The position numbers were made by a program, and so were the translations under genes. 46,825 nt of DNA from an uncultured marine group I thaumarchaeote (GTDB taxonomy: Archaea; Thermoproteota; Nitrososphaeria; Nitrososphaerales; Nitrosopumilaceae), in the NCBI GenBank assembly GCA_902566725.1, contig CACFJZ010000004.1, positions 1 through 46,825 of the forward strand, in the 5' to 3' direction. The notes below the pieces were generated by a model. That model was given only the letters and a program-made list of their open reading frames with translations, had not been told where the DNA came from and did no database searches. Of the stretch, positions 34,525 to 42,376 are shown piece after piece; position 1 is the first letter of the stretch; each line of letters opens with the position of its first letter.

Positions 34525-34983
34525 TTAGAGTTTTATCTCGAACGTCCATTTTCTATTGAGTAGGTAATTAAATGCACTAGCAGACCCAATTGCTATTACT
34601 GCCGCATACAAGTAATACAACGCAAAATTCTCTACAAGAACGAATGTTAATCCTAACTGTATACACATTCCTACCACACTCACAATGAAAAATTTTATGT
34701 AACGTTGAATTGTTTTAGGTTCGGCAATTTCATTTTTGAAGGTCCAATATCTATGCAAGAAAAAATTATTTGTAATTGAAACAGCAATTGCAATTCCTTG
34801 TGACAATATATACCAGATTCCCAAAAAATCAGTTAGGATATACAATAATCCTAAATTAATAGCAACCCCGATACCTCCTACCAAAAAATACTTTATTGTT
34901 TGTGCCATGAATATCGAAAACTTGCTTTTCTTCTCATCCTCGATTGTCATGTCCCTGTTGATTTGACCTTCTATAATTAACAT
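34525..34983 (-). CDS. GtrA-family membrane protein
   Basis: Four membrane helices with the family pattern IKYFLVGGIGVAINLGLLYIL at the start, NNFFLHRYWTF in the middle and a matching FNYLLNRKWTFE at the end. GtrA proteins assist transfer of lipid-linked sugars across the membrane. The ATG at codon 12 (34948-34950, MTIEDEKK) may be the true start. No glycosyltransferase is adjacent. Confidence 0.85.
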   Translation of the reverse strand: MLIIEGQINRDMTIEDEKKSKFSIFMAQTIKYFLVGGIGVAINLGLLYILTDFLGIWYILSQGIAIAVSITNNFFLHRYWTFKNEIAEPKTIQRYIKFFIVSVVGMCIQLGLTFVLVENFALYYLYAAVIAIGSASAFNYLLNRKWTFEIKL

Positions 34984-35045
34984 CTGATCTGATCAATTAT
35001 AATTTTCAAAAAAACCTAGTTTTTTTGTAAAAATTAGCAATATGT

Positions 35046-35053
35046 CTTAAATA
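35046..35053 (+). promoter_or_regulatory. TATA promoter of the structured RNA
   Basis: CTTAAATA sits about 26 bases before the first structured bases at about 35076, the spacing expected for an archaeal transcription start. Confidence 0.5.
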
Positions 35054-35075
35054 TGATAAAGACATATAGAATTTA

Positions 35076-35203
35076 ATGCGGAAGGATGTAAATCCTATCG
35101 ACTAAACTTGCGTGGTCCTGCAGAGCAGAAATAGAGTCAACAGCACAATTGTGCCGACAAGTGAGGGAATCTCACATTGCTTTGCCGAAGGGCCACGCCC
35201 CCA
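35076..35203 (+). ncRNA. Structured non-coding RNA, unassigned family
   Basis: A G/C-rich island in AT-rich DNA with no ORF. It folds as follows: hairpin AGGAT-GTAA-ATCCT (35083-35096, GNRA loop); a 9-bp stem GCGTGGTCC (35110-35118) with GGGCCACGC (35190-35198); an 8-bp stem GCAGAGCA (35120-35127) with TGCTTTGC (35178-35185); and, inside a three-way junction, hairpins GCAC-AATT-GTGC (35143-35154) and GTGAG-GGAAT-CTCAC (35161-35175). Two pairs are U.G or G.U on the plus strand and would be A.C on the minus strand, so the plus strand is transcribed. I do not match it to 5S, SRP or RNase P RNA. The exact ends are estimates. Confidence 0.75.
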
Positions 35204-35213
35204 TTAATTCAGC

Positions 35214-35684
35214 CTAGATACTTCTGTCCAATTTTTCTATGCTTATGCTGACTGAACCATTCAAATTTCCCTCACGATTGATAACAATCTCATAATTGTC
35301 TCTTTCTGAAACTGTGAAAAATTTCTCTCCAATATACTCCCAAGTATAATATTTTGAAATTCCAGTATCAACCAAACTTTTCTCCAAATAGAATTCTTGT
35401 TCAAAAATTTGATATCCATCTTCACTCATTATTCTCAAATTCAGTAGCTCTGGAGAATCTCCCATTGGGACAAACCCAATTTCATAGGTACCTTTTCCTA
35501 AAATTCCAACCTCACTTCCTATAGTTGGTAAATCTTGAAATTCCGGTCCAGATATTCGAATATCCCAAATCCCGGAATTGAGACTTTCTTCCTCTGCGCC
35601 TGGATTTGCAATAGCCCCATATGCTATTGAAACGGCAACTGCAGCAGCTGCTATTCCTACCACAATTGCTGATTTTTTGGCCAT
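35214..35684 (-). CDS. Membrane-anchored extracellular beta-rich protein
   Basis: 156 residues. A basic start and a hydrophobic helix (AIVVGIAAAAVAVSIAYGAIA) act as signal or anchor, then a strand-rich outside domain with no cysteines. It may resemble eight-stranded beta-sandwich domains such as GOLD-type, but I cannot assign it. A GCTATAATT box 27 bases upstream suggests leaderless expression. Its stop lies just beyond the structured RNA. Confidence 0.6.
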   Translation of the reverse strand: MAKKSAIVVGIAAAAVAVSIAYGAIANPGAEEESLNSGIWDIRISGPEFQDLPTIGSEVGILGKGTYEIGFVPMGDSPELLNLRIMSEDGYQIFEQEFYLEKSLVDTGISKYYTWEYIGEKFFTVSERDNYEIVINREGNLNGSVSISIEKLDRSI

Positions 35685-35803
35685 ATCCTAGGCATGAATT
35701 TTCCTAATTATAGCCATTTTGTCATATTCTAGTCATACAATTTCTATGATTAGTGAACCATTATTCACACCTGAAATTAATAACATATTTCAAAACACTA
35801 CGC

Positions 35804-36466
35804 ATGGCAAGTTTCCAAGACAAATGGTCAGCTCCACAAAAGCAAGGATTCATGGATAAACTCGGTGATACCTTCAAACCAAAAGGCTCACTAAAACCAA
35901 GAGTCGAACAGGCTGTAAAACGATTACAGGCTCAAATCGGAAAACTAGATGCCATGACACAAAAACTCCAAGAAAGAGACCAGAAAATTTTCCAAAAAAT
36001 TGTCGCTGCTCAACAAGCACACGACACCTATTCCAGTAAAGTATTATCAAACGAACTAGTTGAGGTTCGCAAAGTTAACAAAATCTTATCCAACGCCAAA
36101 ATGGGCTTGGAGAGAATTGAATTAAGATTAACCACCTTCCACGACTTGGGCGATACAGTTGTCACCTTAATGCCAACAATCGGTCTAATGAACGGACTCA
36201 AATCATCACTTGTTAAATTCATGCCAGGTGCAGACCAAGAGATTGGTAGAATGACTGAGATGTTAGGTGGATTAATGACTGAAACCTTCAGCAGCAGTGA
36301 ATCATCATCATTCGGAGTTTCAGAAGCAACCAACGCTGAATCTGACAGCATCCTAGCAGAAGCAGCAGCAGTCGCAGAATCACAATCAGGACAACAATTC
36401 CCATCCGTTCCATCAAGCGGATTGGAGCAATTTAACGTACCAACTTCTGAATCAAAATTTATGTAA
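35804..36466 (+). CDS. ESCRT-III-like cell division protein (CdvB paralogue)
   Basis: Snf7/CdvB-family protein expected to form filaments that constrict the membrane at division. Using the ATG at 35804 it has 220 residues. A basic first helix (SLKPRVEQAVKRLQAQIGKLDAM) is followed by a long charged helix with QKIFQKIVAAQQAHD, then LSNELVEVRKVNKILSNAKMGLERIELRL, an IELR segment typical of CdvB-like proteins, then a Ser-rich tail. No C-terminal winged helix is present, so it matches CdvB1/B2-type paralogues rather than the CdvA-binding CdvB. CdvA and CdvC are not in this window. Confidence 0.8.
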   Translation: MASFQDKWSAPQKQGFMDKLGDTFKPKGSLKPRVEQAVKRLQAQIGKLDAMTQKLQERDQKIFQKIVAAQQAHDTYSSKVLSNELVEVRKVNKILSNAKMGLERIELRLTTFHDLGDTVVTLMPTIGLMNGLKSSLVKFMPGADQEIGRMTEMLGGLMTETFSSSESSSFGVSEATNAESDSILAEAAAVAESQSGQQFPSVPSSGLEQFNVPTSESKFM

Positions 36467-36471
36467 ATTTT

Positions 36472-36969
36472 CTAGAAACTAGAAGTTTTTCGTGACTCTT
36501 TGAAAGTAGAAATTCTCTTTCCTTCGTCTTCTATGATTTTGTCGATTCCAGATAACTTGTCTCTCATTGATGAGATTAGAGATCCTACCTCATCAGCCTC
36601 AGTCTCAACTGCATTTCTCTTCTGGGTAAGATGTTGAATTCCTTGTGTTTCCTCATCGATATAGTCTGAAACCTTCATCAACTTCTCTTTCAAATTTTTA
36701 ATATCAACTGATTCTTCTTCGATTTCCTTTTCGAGATTAGTTCTCTTTTCTTTTAGATTGGCAATCAATCCTCCAACATAGTCAATTGCCTCTTCTAGTT
36801 TGGCTCGTTTGTTCATCAGTGAGGAAATTCCAATATCTGAATCTGATGATGGAGCTTCTACCTGTGATTCAACATTAGATTCTGCTGTTTCCTGAGTAGA
36901 TTGTTCTTCATATTCGGCAGGTCGCTCTTGAACCATCTCGCCGCCCTCTTCTTCTTTGAATTTATCCAT
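36472..36969 (-). CDS. Long coiled-coil protein facing the CdvB gene
   Basis: 165 residues from the ATG at 36967-36969 (a start at 36981 would add four). The first 50 residues are acidic and disordered. Residues about 55-160 are one heptad-rich coiled coil with repeating LxxKxxxLExxI units and several IxxL turns. No catalytic motif. It ends 5 bases from the convergent ESCRT-III gene. A structural or scaffold role next to the division protein is an inference from position. Confidence 0.65.
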   Translation of the reverse strand: MDKFKEEEGGEMVQERPAEYEEQSTQETAESNVESQVEAPSSDSDIGISSLMNKRAKLEEAIDYVGGLIANLKEKRTNLEKEIEEESVDIKNLKEKLMKVSDYIDEETQGIQHLTQKRNAVETEADEVGSLISSMRDKLSGIDKIIEDEGKRISTFKESRKTSSF

Positions 36970-37023
36970 AAATCCAGTCACGAATTAACTTCATTTTCCT
37001 CAAATAAAAACATGAAAGGATGA

Positions 37024-37045
37024 ATTTTACACACATTTTACACAC
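37024..37045. repeat. Exact tandem 11-mer
   Basis: ATTTTACACAC occurs twice back to back (37024-37034 and 37035-37045), one helical turn apart, in the shared intergenic region between the coiled-coil gene and the divergent winged-helix operon. Possible regulator site; see also the 12-mer pair at 37118. Confidence 0.6.
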
Positions 37046-37117
37046 ACGAAAAAATACAATTTTCCGCCCCCGCCACCAAAATTGTCATTTTTGGTCGATT
37101 TTTAGCCGTTTCAAACC

Positions 37118-37141
37118 CGTTCCGCTATGCGTTCCGCTGTG
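37118..37141. repeat. Tandem 12-mer upstream of the winged-helix operon
   Basis: CGTTCCGCTATG is followed by CGTTCCGCTGTG, differing at one base. The unit spans just over one turn of DNA and ends about 18 bases before the CATAAAGC TATA candidate (37160-37167), which in turn sits about 25 bases before the ATG at 37188. Position upstream of TATA fits an activator site. Confidence 0.6.
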
Positions 37142-37187
37142 AAATTTCAAAATGTCCCTCATAAAGCTGGGGTTCGTATACTAGACC

Positions 37188-37475
37188 ATGTCAAAACAAC
37201 AATACAGATCCGAGATGGGAATTATGGGAGACATTTTAGATGTTACCATGAATGGGGGCCAACAAGGAGTAATTGTATCTGCAATCTCCAGAAGGGCAAA
37301 TCTCTCTCACTATGCTGTTCTTGATAAGTGTGAAAAACTCATCAACGCAGGCTTAGTTGAGACAAGAAGAGACGATAGAAACCGCAAATTCATGATTACT
37401 GAAAAAGGTCTAAAATTCTTTGATGAATTCAAAAATTTCCAAAATCTCCTAGAATCGATGAATCTGAGGTATTAG
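37188..37475 (+). CDS. Winged-helix transcriptional regulator
   Basis: 95 residues, one winged-helix domain: IMGDILDVTMNGG then VIVSAISRRANLSHYAVLDKCEKLINAGLVETRRDDRNRKFMITEKG, matching small archaeal regulators of the HTH_45 type, and a final helix that would serve for dimerisation. It starts the operon with the membrane winged-helix protein. Regulation by itself through the tandem repeats upstream is plausible. Confidence 0.8.
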   Translation: MSKQQYRSEMGIMGDILDVTMNGGQQGVIVSAISRRANLSHYAVLDKCEKLINAGLVETRRDDRNRKFMITEKGLKFFDEFKNFQNLLESMNLRY

Positions 37476-37564
37476 AAATGAACCAAGAGTCAGTTTGCTG
37501 TGGTTGGTTGGAAGATTCCAAGAATGATGGAATGCTTTTAAGCCCAACCGAAGCCCTGATTTTG

Positions 37565-38518
37565 ATGGCACGGGTACACATGGCAGCTTTCGTCCTAATT
37601 CTGCTTGCAATGTCCGTACCGCTACAGCACTCTTTTGGCTCAACTCGAACCCTCGATTTTTCTCTTTTTCCTGATGGGTCTACACATGTTACTTATTCTT
37701 TAGAATCTGATCCATTTCTACCTGATACCGAAGTTTCACTTTATGGTGATTCTTTTGAAAACCTTGTAGCCCAAGATGAAAATGGATTTCTTTTAACAAC
37801 TCAATCTGAAAATAATATATTACAAGTTGAGACTCTGGGGTCTTCAAACATTTTAATCAATTATGATACATATTCGTTAATCTCAAAGGATGGAAAGATA
37901 TGGTCTTTTGAGGTAGATTCTCCAGTTGAGTTCAATGTCATAATGCCACAAAACTCTGTTATTGTTGGAATGTCAACATTTCCAATTGATATGGGAGTTG
38001 AATCTGACAGAACCAAAATCCTACTTCCAAGTGGAATGGCTGAAATTACATACTTTTTAGCAGTAGCAGAATCTTCTCAGGTTTTACCACCTACTGAAGA
38101 AACTACTGTACCTCAAGATGGAGATGATACAATGGTTTATGCTGTTGCAGGTGGAGCAATTGCAGCAATTGCTGTGGGTGGAGCAATTGCCATGAAGATG
38201 AAAGGTAAATCAAAACCAGTAACCACTTCTGCTCCTCAAACCACTACAACTAGTGTAAAAGAAGAGGAGGACTTCGACATTGAAAAAGCAATGGACAAGC
38301 CTGATTTGAGAGAAGACGATAAAGAAATAATCAAATTTATTCATGAAAATGGCGGTAGCGCCTTAGAAAGTGATCTTAGAAAGAAATTCCTTTTACCTAG
38401 AACCACAATGTGGAGGGCAGTGAAAAGATTGGAAAGACATGGTTTAATTGAAATCACTAAAAAAGACCAACAAAATCTCATAAAATTAACAAACGTGGAG
38501 ACTGACAACAATGAATAA
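37565..38518 (+). CDS. Membrane-spanning protein with outside sensor domain and cytosolic winged helix
   Basis: The ATG at 37565 gives a signal-type helix directly (MARVHMAAFVLILLAMSVP), so I prefer it over the ATG at 37478, which adds 29 hydrophilic residues. An outside beta-rich domain of about 165 residues follows, a Pro/Thr linker, one membrane helix (VYAVAGGAIAAIAVGGAIAM), a basic inside stop, and a C-terminal winged helix (DDKEIIKFIHENGG...TTMWRAVKRLERHGLIEI). It looks like a one-component transmembrane receptor-regulator. It overlaps the next gene by 8 bases. Confidence 0.78.
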   Translation: MARVHMAAFVLILLAMSVPLQHSFGSTRTLDFSLFPDGSTHVTYSLESDPFLPDTEVSLYGDSFENLVAQDENGFLLTTQSENNILQVETLGSSNILINYDTYSLISKDGKIWSFEVDSPVEFNVIMPQNSVIVGMSTFPIDMGVESDRTKILLPSGMAEITYFLAVAESSQVLPPTEETTVPQDGDDTMVYAVAGGAIAAIAVGGAIAMKMKGKSKPVTTSAPQTTTTSVKEEEDFDIEKAMDKPDLREDDKEIIKFIHENGGSALESDLRKKFLLPRTTMWRAVKRLERHGLIEITKKDQQNLIKLTNVETDNNE

Positions 38519-39593
38519 AATCTATGGAATTATTGCAATTTTTGCATTTGCAGGCCTCTTGATTCCAACATATGCGATTCAAGTTGAAGCTGCATCTGGC
38601 TTGGATTACATGTTAACAATTGCTGAGAATGCAAAACGATATGTCAAATCAAACATTGATCAAATGGATAACAACAATACACAAGACTGGAAGAATAGAC
38701 AAGCAGTACTTGAAATATATGACAAGAGTGCTGATGAGATAGATCAACTATCAAATGCTATAGAAAACGGAGATGTAAAGTCTGCAAGAGAACATTTCAT
38801 TTCTGCAATGGGAAAACTCAAACAAATCAGCCAAATGTTAAACCAAATTGCTGAAAACAAGGCAGCTGCAGCAGCATTACCTGATCATTCTCAAATAATC
38901 AAAAGATATGAAATGAATTATCAGAAACTACGACAAATATCAGACAAACTAGGTGCAAACATTGACTTCTCAGAAATGGAAAGTCTACTTTCACTTGCAA
39001 AACAAAATTCTCAAAGAGGTGAATCTGATAAAACAAAGCAAACGATTGATCAAATTGCTCTAAAAGGACTACAAATCTACAAATCTCTTCAATCAACTAA
39101 TGAAAAAAACAAAATAATTCGTGCTCAAGCATTAGCCGAACGCTATGTTGATAGAATTGATACTCTGATAGTACAAGCTAAAACTGCAGGACTATTAGAT
39201 CATGTTGAACAACTAGAAAAGACAAAAAACCATCTTTCCACAGCAAACTCCACATCTCAAATTACAAAAACCATCCGAATAGTAATCACAATTCATAACG
39301 ACATTAATCAAATCAACAAAAACAATCTTCAACAGATAGATGTTGATGAAATTAAACTATCTCATATTCAGAAAATTAAGACCGAACTTGGTCAACTAGA
39401 AACCAGAGCAAAATTACTTCATTCTGACGCCATAGATAGCAACAAGGCTCTTTACTATGTAGAAAAAGCACTCACCATAATTGATAATGTGAAAAATAAT
39501 TTAGATTATCCAGAAGGTAAGATAGATGCTAAACTAAAACAAATAGAGCGATTATTAGAAGCGGCTGAGAAGATCGTACAAGAGTCAACATAA
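38511..39593 (+). CDS. Secreted all-helical coiled-coil protein
   Basis: 360 residues. A signal peptide (MNKIYGIIAIFAFAGLLIPTYA) is followed by about 330 residues of long amphipathic helices rich in Gln, Asn, Lys and Glu, in four or five segments (DQLSNAIE..., QIAENKAA..., LRQISDKLG..., LETRAKLLHSDA...). No cysteines and no membrane helix after the signal. Unknown family. The start codon lies within the end of the membrane regulator gene, so the two are cotranslated; it could be the partner that the receptor senses. Confidence 0.7.
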   Translation: MNKIYGIIAIFAFAGLLIPTYAIQVEAASGLDYMLTIAENAKRYVKSNIDQMDNNNTQDWKNRQAVLEIYDKSADEIDQLSNAIENGDVKSAREHFISAMGKLKQISQMLNQIAENKAAAAALPDHSQIIKRYEMNYQKLRQISDKLGANIDFSEMESLLSLAKQNSQRGESDKTKQTIDQIALKGLQIYKSLQSTNEKNKIIRAQALAERYVDRIDTLIVQAKTAGLLDHVEQLEKTKNHLSTANSTSQITKTIRIVITIHNDINQINKNNLQQIDVDEIKLSHIQKIKTELGQLETRAKLLHSDAIDSNKALYYVEKALTIIDNVKNNLDYPEGKIDAKLKQIERLLEAAEKIVQEST

Positions 39594-39625
39594 ACTTCAT
39601 ATAGATTTCAATCTCGTTTTTCAAT

Positions 39626-39823
39626 ATGACTTCAAAAGCAATTATTCTTGGTGTTGGATTACCAATGGTAATTTTTGGTGCATTTATTGCACTTCTCATA
39701 GCACCAATGGCTGAAGGAGTAGAATCAACAATTGAGTTTGTTGGAAGCCTAATTGGAATATTGGGTGTAGTCTTTATGATCTCAGGTTTGTTCTACAAAA
39801 AAGAAATAATTGTACAAGAATAA
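39626..39823 (+). CDS. Small two-pass membrane protein
   Basis: 65 residues with hydrophobic helices at about 4-26 and 34-55 and a C-terminal KKE anchor. It may be the last gene of the regulator operon (32-base gap). Function unknown. Confidence 0.55.
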   Translation: MTSKAIILGVGLPMVIFGAFIALLIAPMAEGVESTIEFVGSLIGILGVVFMISGLFYKKEIIVQE

Positions 39824-39834
39824 TTGTGCCTAGA
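39824..39834. repeat. Copy 3 of the TTGTGCCTAGA motif
   Basis: TTGTGCCTAGA follows the stop of the small membrane gene directly and lies 13 bases upstream of the folE TATA box, in a place where a regulator or a terminator element could act. See 14766 and 16328. Confidence 0.5.
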
Positions 39835-39846
39835 GAATCCACATCG

Positions 39847-39855
39847 TTTAAAATA
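39847..39855 (+). promoter_or_regulatory. TATA box of folE
   Basis: TTTAAAATA is centred 27 bases before the folE ATG, indicating a leaderless transcript. Confidence 0.5.
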
Positions 39856-39877
39856 ACCTTCTAAATCATTTTACAAC

Positions 39878-40417
39878 ATGGATAAAGAACGTGTCAAGAA
39901 ACTAGTTCGAGAATTAATTATTGAACTTGGCGAAGATCCTACTAGGGAGGGTCTAAAAGACACACCTAGACGTATCGCTGATGCATATGGGGAAATCTTT
40001 TCTGGATATGACTCTGATTCTGAATTATCGGTTCAATTCTCAGAAGACTCTGAGATGGTAGTTGCAAAAAATATTCAATACTATTCAATGTGTGAGCACC
40101 ACATGCTTCCTTTCTTTGGTAAAATCCAAATTGCCTACATTCCAAATGGAAGGGTCTTCGGCATTTCAAAACTAGTAAGAGTTGTAGAAAAATATTCAAA
40201 GAGACTCCAAATCCAAGAAAGAATTACAAAAAATATTGCAGATGAAATTTACGCTCAGGGTGTAAAAGGAGTTGCAGTAATGGCAGAAGGTGAGCATCTC
40301 TGTATGAAGATGAGGGGCGTCAGAAATGATGCCAAAGTGACATCATCTGCATTTAGAGGAGTATTTGAGGATCAAAAAGCCAAAGAAGAACTACTAAAAG
40401 CCATTCAAAACAAGTAA
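39878..40417 (+). CDS. folE: GTP cyclohydrolase I
   Basis: Opens GTP to dihydroneopterin triphosphate, the first step toward archaeosine/queuosine precursors and pterins. Zinc ligands C72, H75 (MCEHHMLPFFG) and C142 (EHLCMKMRG) are all present, and DTPRRIADAY is intact, so it is the zinc-dependent type IA. Length 179 is typical. QueC, a later enzyme of the same deazaguanine route, lies 360 bases on. Confidence 0.95.
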   Translation: MDKERVKKLVRELIIELGEDPTREGLKDTPRRIADAYGEIFSGYDSDSELSVQFSEDSEMVVAKNIQYYSMCEHHMLPFFGKIQIAYIPNGRVFGISKLVRVVEKYSKRLQIQERITKNIADEIYAQGVKGVAVMAEGEHLCMKMRGVRNDAKVTSSAFRGVFEDQKAKEELLKAIQNK

Positions 40418-40460
40418 GATCCTATCAAAAATTAAATAATCCCCCAATCAGGAATTTATC

Positions 40461-40775
40461 ATGCCAGCACGAAATAACGTACATGTTCCAAGTGAATCAT
40501 GGCCATTTTTCAGTTGGTATGTTATCGAATTTGCAGTTGTAATCTCAATTGCAGTTGTAATTGGCTGGCAAACAAGTCCACTCTTTGAAGATTCTGTTGT
40601 TATGTATGGTTGGGAATGTGAACAAGTATCACAAATAACTGACTGTTCTACGAGCGATGAACCAGAGATGCAGCAAACAATGCTCAACTGGATATTTTGG
40701 GGAATTGTAGGTATGGTCTTTGCTGCATGGTATTTGGGAATTCGTAGACTAGTCTGGAAGAGAAAAGTACTATAA
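40461..40775 (+). CDS. Two-helix membrane protein with outside cysteines
   Basis: 104 residues: a helix at 17-40, an outside loop with two cysteines (WECEQVSQITDCST) that could form a disulfide, and a second helix at 75-95 followed by RRLVWKRK. The topology and the loop resemble small accessory subunits of membrane complexes, but no match can be named. Confidence 0.6.
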   Translation: MPARNNVHVPSESWPFFSWYVIEFAVVISIAVVIGWQTSPLFEDSVVMYGWECEQVSQITDCSTSDEPEMQQTMLNWIFWGIVGMVFAAWYLGIRRLVWKRKVL

Positions 40776-40777
40776 TC

Positions 40778-41452
40778 TCATTTCAAATATTTCGTTTTAT
40801 CTTCAATCTTTGCTTTTGCAAATGCTATCTTTCTATTATTACAGGATTCACATTTTCCACATTGCATCTTTCCGCTAAGATAACAACTCCATGTCTTGAA
40901 GATTTCATTTCCTAAAACCTTGTAGCCTTTTTTTATCAAATCACTTTTTGAAATATTTTCTGAATATGGAGACCAAATCTTAATCTCTTTCCTAATTTTA
41001 TTTTTAATTCCATCATGTTCGCCTTGGTTTAGAGCGGTCTGAATTTTTCTAGTAAATTCTGGTCTACAGTCTGGGTATTTTGTATCTCCTTTTTGTGCTC
41101 CATATGCAACTAGTTCTGCATTTAGGGTAAATGCCCATGCAGTAGCAATTGAGAGAAAAATTGCATTTCTGATTGGAACTACAATTGAATATTCAAACGA
41201 ACTAGGCATTTTCTTCTTCGTACTTGTCAAAACATTACTCTCCCCATACAACTCCTTCATGAATCCGATATCGAGAATTTTGTGCTCCTTTAGTTTGAGT
41301 AATCTTGCTATGCGCTTTGCAGCCTTTATCTCCTCAGATGCTCTCTGCCCATATGCAAACGTAATCCCATAGAGTTGGTAGCCTTTTTTCAAATATGATA
41401 CCATACACGCTGAGTCTAAACCTCCACTGAGAATAATTACGGCTTTTTTCAT
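40778..41452 (-). CDS. queC: 7-cyano-7-deazaguanine synthase (QueC)
   Basis: Converts carboxy-deazaguanine to preQ0, the base inserted into archaeal tRNA before conversion to archaeosine. PP-loop LSGGLDSA at 8-15 and a C-terminal zinc site with CYLSGKMQCGKCESC are visible. Length 224 is normal. It is separated from thrB by 3 bases on the same strand. Confidence 0.93.
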   Translation of the reverse strand: MKKAVIILSGGLDSACMVSYLKKGYQLYGITFAYGQRASEEIKAAKRIARLLKLKEHKILDIGFMKELYGESNVLTSTKKKMPSSFEYSIVVPIRNAIFLSIATAWAFTLNAELVAYGAQKGDTKYPDCRPEFTRKIQTALNQGEHDGIKNKIRKEIKIWSPYSENISKSDLIKKGYKVLGNEIFKTWSCYLSGKMQCGKCESCNNRKIAFAKAKIEDKTKYLK

Positions 41453-41455
41453 TTG

Positions 41456-42376
41456 TTACCTTCTGATTACTGGACCTTTACTTGGTTTACAAACAAAAAC
41501 ACTAGATTCTTTTTTTGCATCTTTGAATCCACGTTTCATTGCATTAGAAATTTTTTTTGAGTCATGCTTTTTGTCTGTAAATGCAATGACTGATGGTCCT
41601 GCACCACTGATTGTAACTCCATATGCACCTGCTGCTAAAGCATTTTTTTTCACCTTATCAAATCCAGGAATCATATGTTTTCTAGCTGGCTCAACAATTA
41701 CATCCTGGACTGACGTTCCAATTAATTCTGAATTTTTCTGTGAAAACCCTGCAACTATTCCTGATGCATTTGAGATATTTTTCACCATATCCGATAATGA
41801 AACTTTTTTTGGAATTGCGCCTCTTGAAACTTTAGTTTTCTTTGCAGGGACCTTCAATTCGGGTACTGCTACACACAAAACCAAGTCATTTGGAGGTTGC
41901 ATCTTTACAACTTGCAAAGGTTTTGTTTTTACTATCACAAAACCGCCTAATACAGAAGCTGCAACATTATCATAATGTATTGTGCCTGCACTAGCTTTTT
42001 CACCAATTCCAGCAAATTCAACCAATTCTGCATCACTTAACTTCAAATTGTATAGTTTATTCATACCAACTGCACATGCAGCTGCAGAAGCTGCACTACT
42101 GCCCATTCCAAATCCTGCTGGAACATTTTTCTTAATTTTAATTTCTATCCCATCTTTTAGTTTGAACTTTTTTTTCATTGCAGAGACAACTAATCCTGCA
42201 GTATTTTTTGATGGGCTTAATGGAATATTATCTGAACTTACAATAATGACTCCTTTTCCTTTTTTTGTTAATACAACATTATCGTATAATGCATCTAATG
42301 CCATTCCAAAAACATCAAATCCTGGTCCCAAATTTGCAGTAGAACATGGAGCACGAACAGTTACTGATTTTGCCAT
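41456..42376 (-). CDS. thrB: Homoserine kinase
   Basis: GHMP-family kinase of threonine synthesis. The PSTANLGPGFD-type start (CSTANLGPGFDVFG), the ATP motif VPAGFGMGSSAASAAA near residues 85-100 and the C-terminal GAYGVTISGAGPSV are all present. Length 306. Its ATG shares one base with the stop of the GPN-like gene upstream. Confidence 0.93.
   Translation of the reverse strand: MAKSVTVRAPCSTANLGPGFDVFGMALDALYDNVVLTKKGKGVIIVSSDNIPLSPSKNTAGLVVSAMKKKFKLKDGIEIKIKKNVPAGFGMGSSAASAAACAVGMNKLYNLKLSDAELVEFAGIGEKASAGTIHYDNVAASVLGGFVIVKTKPLQVVKMQPPNDLVLCVAVPELKVPAKKTKVSRGAIPKKVSLSDMVKNISNASGIVAGFSQKNSELIGTSVQDVIVEPARKHMIPGFDKVKKNALAAGAYGVTISGAGPSVIAFTDKKHDSKKISNAMKRGFKDAKKESSVFVCKPSKGPVIRR

Noticed and set aside
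35076-35203. 5S rRNA, SRP RNA or tRNA identity for the structured RNA
   Set aside because: The outer stem looks like a 5S terminal helix, but the conserved 5S CCGAAC and SRP GGAA/GCAG words are missing, and no T-loop or anticodon arm can be drawn.
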